This document shows, one piece after another, positions 60,047-62,000 of a stretch of 62,000 nt of DNA. The DNA lies in assembly GCA_002633005.1 (NCBI GenBank), contig NMRA01000368.1:304920-366919 (forward strand), in the 5' to 3' direction. This DNA comes from Phoronis australis. Its lineage: Eukaryota > Phoronida > Phoronidae. Numbering within the stretch: the stretch's first letter is position 1; every line of letters starts with the position of its first letter. The notes under the pieces were generated by a model. That model saw only the letters and a list, made by a program, of their open reading frames with translations, made no database searches and was not told the DNA's origin. Position numbers and translations under genes: made by a program.

Positions 60047-62000
60047 GTAAGTTATTTCGAAAACTATGAACATGTTTAAAAGTAAGAACGTGAGAAAAAT
60101 ACAATATACCACTGGTTGTGACGAAATGAAATCTTGGTGCTTCAAGGTCTTGTGTACGACTCAAAAGGAATAGAGTTTTGGAAAGGAATGGTCAAATCAT
60201 TTCTTAATTCGTTTCGTCCAATGTGTCGAAATAGTTCCAGGCTGAGTGTATAACATGGTTGCAGACTGCGTGTATAACATGGAGCTCTAAAATACCTGAG
60301 AATTTTTTTGGCTCTCATTAATGACACATTTTACACGAACTCACGATTTTGTCATTTTTTGTGACATTCATTGATAATTTATACGAACTTTAAACTCGGG
60401 AAATTTCTACTTAATCAATTATAAGGTAGAAAACGTCAAAGTAAAATTACAAGCTGAAAGTATTCACGAAACCCTCGCACTCCAAGGTCTACGGACTATA
60501 TTGACCGTTGATCTCTCGATTACATTTCGTCCGACGCAACTTTAGAAGTAAACTGATTTTTTCTAAGCAATGAAATAAGGTTGTGTGGGTTCTTGTGACT
60601 GCAAAGCGGGGCCATGGTCCTGTTTTTAAGGGTGCGTCCCAATTGTAACAGCTTCCAATGGTGAATCAGGCAATAAATGTGTAAATTTGTATCATTTAAC
60701 TTTTACATCAAATCGGATCAAACATGGATCATCTTGGGACCCCTCAGTTGTGGGCCCCCTGGCAAGTGCTTAATGGGCGCTGTGACTAAGATCACACTGA
60801 TCCGCATAACGTTATGTAATAACACTCGTCAGTTCGTACTAATTCATTTTCTACGCACCGTAGTTCTTGAATGCATCATGAAACTACTTTTTGTGATGGT
60901 CTAATTCTTTTGTCTTTTGATTATTTGTACCCTTGAATAGTTAAGAAATTCTTTTAATTCCACTGTAGAAAATGGACCATATACAATCCCTACCCTTGAT
61001 ACTTCTTAAATCGTTACATTCTATGTTAACATTCATTATACATTATCATTGAAAACGATCAACCCCACTGTCAATTTTTCTTTACACACGTGACAATTGA
61101 TTTCTGGTTTTGCAAATAACGGAGACGCCGAGCAATCCAAGTTGTAGAGAATCTGGTCTCAAGCAATAACGAACTGCCAAAGGAACAACTCGGTCGGTCT
61201 GTGTGCTGTTTCAACATTCAGTTTGAAATTGGAGCTGCGAAACATGGATTACCTACTCAAAATTCAATATTCTATTTCCAATTTGAAATTGCAGAGTCTA
61301 AATCAAAAGTTTGTTTTTGTGATGGAAGGCGGGTTTGTTACTGTTTTAATTAATGCCGGTCGTAAGAATCGCAGCAGGCCTATTTTGTTTTAACAAAGGT
61401 TTGTTAAATTTCCGGTCTTGCAATTTGAGTAGAAAATGCGCATTGGTTCATCCACAGCGGGTGAAGTTCTTGACGGGTAAAACTATAAATCAAAAACAGA
61501 GATGTTCATTGAATTCAATTACTCTGCCCGAAACGGCTTAGCGTATCTGGACCTCGCCTGTACATTAGCAGGTGTAGAAGTCATTGTATATGACACCGAG
61601 ATCCATGTAATGACGCCATAAGTGATCTTATGCATAACTGTTCCACTATGCTACATGTAATCTTAGGTACCTTGATTTCAACTCATGTCCCAGAGCTAGT
61701 TGGTGGGCTAGCGGCCAGATTTCATATACTGGGAGAGAGTTGGTCGGGCAGTTTGATTCATGTCGGTAAGGAAACTTCATTTTATACTTAACGCTGGCTA
61801 ACGTAGTGAATCGGGCAGGGTTCACCACTCCTCACGACCAGGATGTGGATAAGACGTAGTCTCTTGCACTTTGTGAAGACACCTTCCCGGTGTTATTAGT
61901 TCCGTTTAGGTGAAACTATTGGTCTTTAAATGGAGTTACAAGTGAATCTTTACCCGTCTCATTCCAGAATTGCTTTACCATGTGGGTTGCATATCTAGTG
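60047..62000. other. No gene recognised (right edge)
   Basis: Short ORFs without domain features. If the promoter at 59.97 kb is real, this is its first intron. Confidence 0.4.

Overview
This is a 62 kb stretch of an AT-rich animal genome: multi-exon genes with GT-AG introns, long introns, many MITEs, minisatellites and satellites, and three single N characters. The protein families fit a marine invertebrate (hemichordate, cephalochordate or lophotrochozoan); the sequence alone does not let me name the species. There is no bacterial, organellar or CRISPR content.

Layout. 1-3.1 kb: no gene seen, with a ~147 bp tandem repeat at about 0.9-1.53 kb. 3.1-4.6 kb (minus strand): an intronless gene for a 504-residue protein with a kinase-like fold that lacks the catalytic aspartate (a pseudokinase) and has a duplicated N-terminal module. 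7.4-33.0 kb (plus strand): an 18-exon gene of the VWA5B (VIT + von Willebrand A) family, rebuilt exon by exon with consistent splice phases; the model gives 1,058 residues. Its first coding exon lies in a 1.5 kb segment that occurs twice, and the second copy starts at the base after an N. 33-39.5 kb: a long 3' region, a tRNA-like SINE, a ~349 bp satellite and a 334 bp tandem duplication. 39.5-48.2 kb (plus strand): a proteolipid (PLP/M6) family four-TM gene with a 4-base first coding exon and three successive homologous terminal coding exons, each with its own stop, so alternative C-termini are predicted. 54.7-55.8 kb (plus strand): two exons of an unrecognised secreted, cysteine-rich precursor with a signal peptide, an acidic propeptide, a dibasic site and a basic mature part. 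56-62 kb: MITEs, a non-LTR retrotransposon remnant, tandem repeats and a TATA-type promoter with a candidate micro-exon, but no complete gene.

The genes are independent rather than a pathway. VWA5B and M6 are neighbours on the same strand, separated by ~7 kb of repeats. The most interesting signals are the triplicated M6 terminal exon, the duplicated VWA5B promoter-proximal exon at an assembly N, the unassigned cysteine-rich peptide, the pseudokinase with its repeat module, and several MITE families that can be defined by their own terminal repeats.
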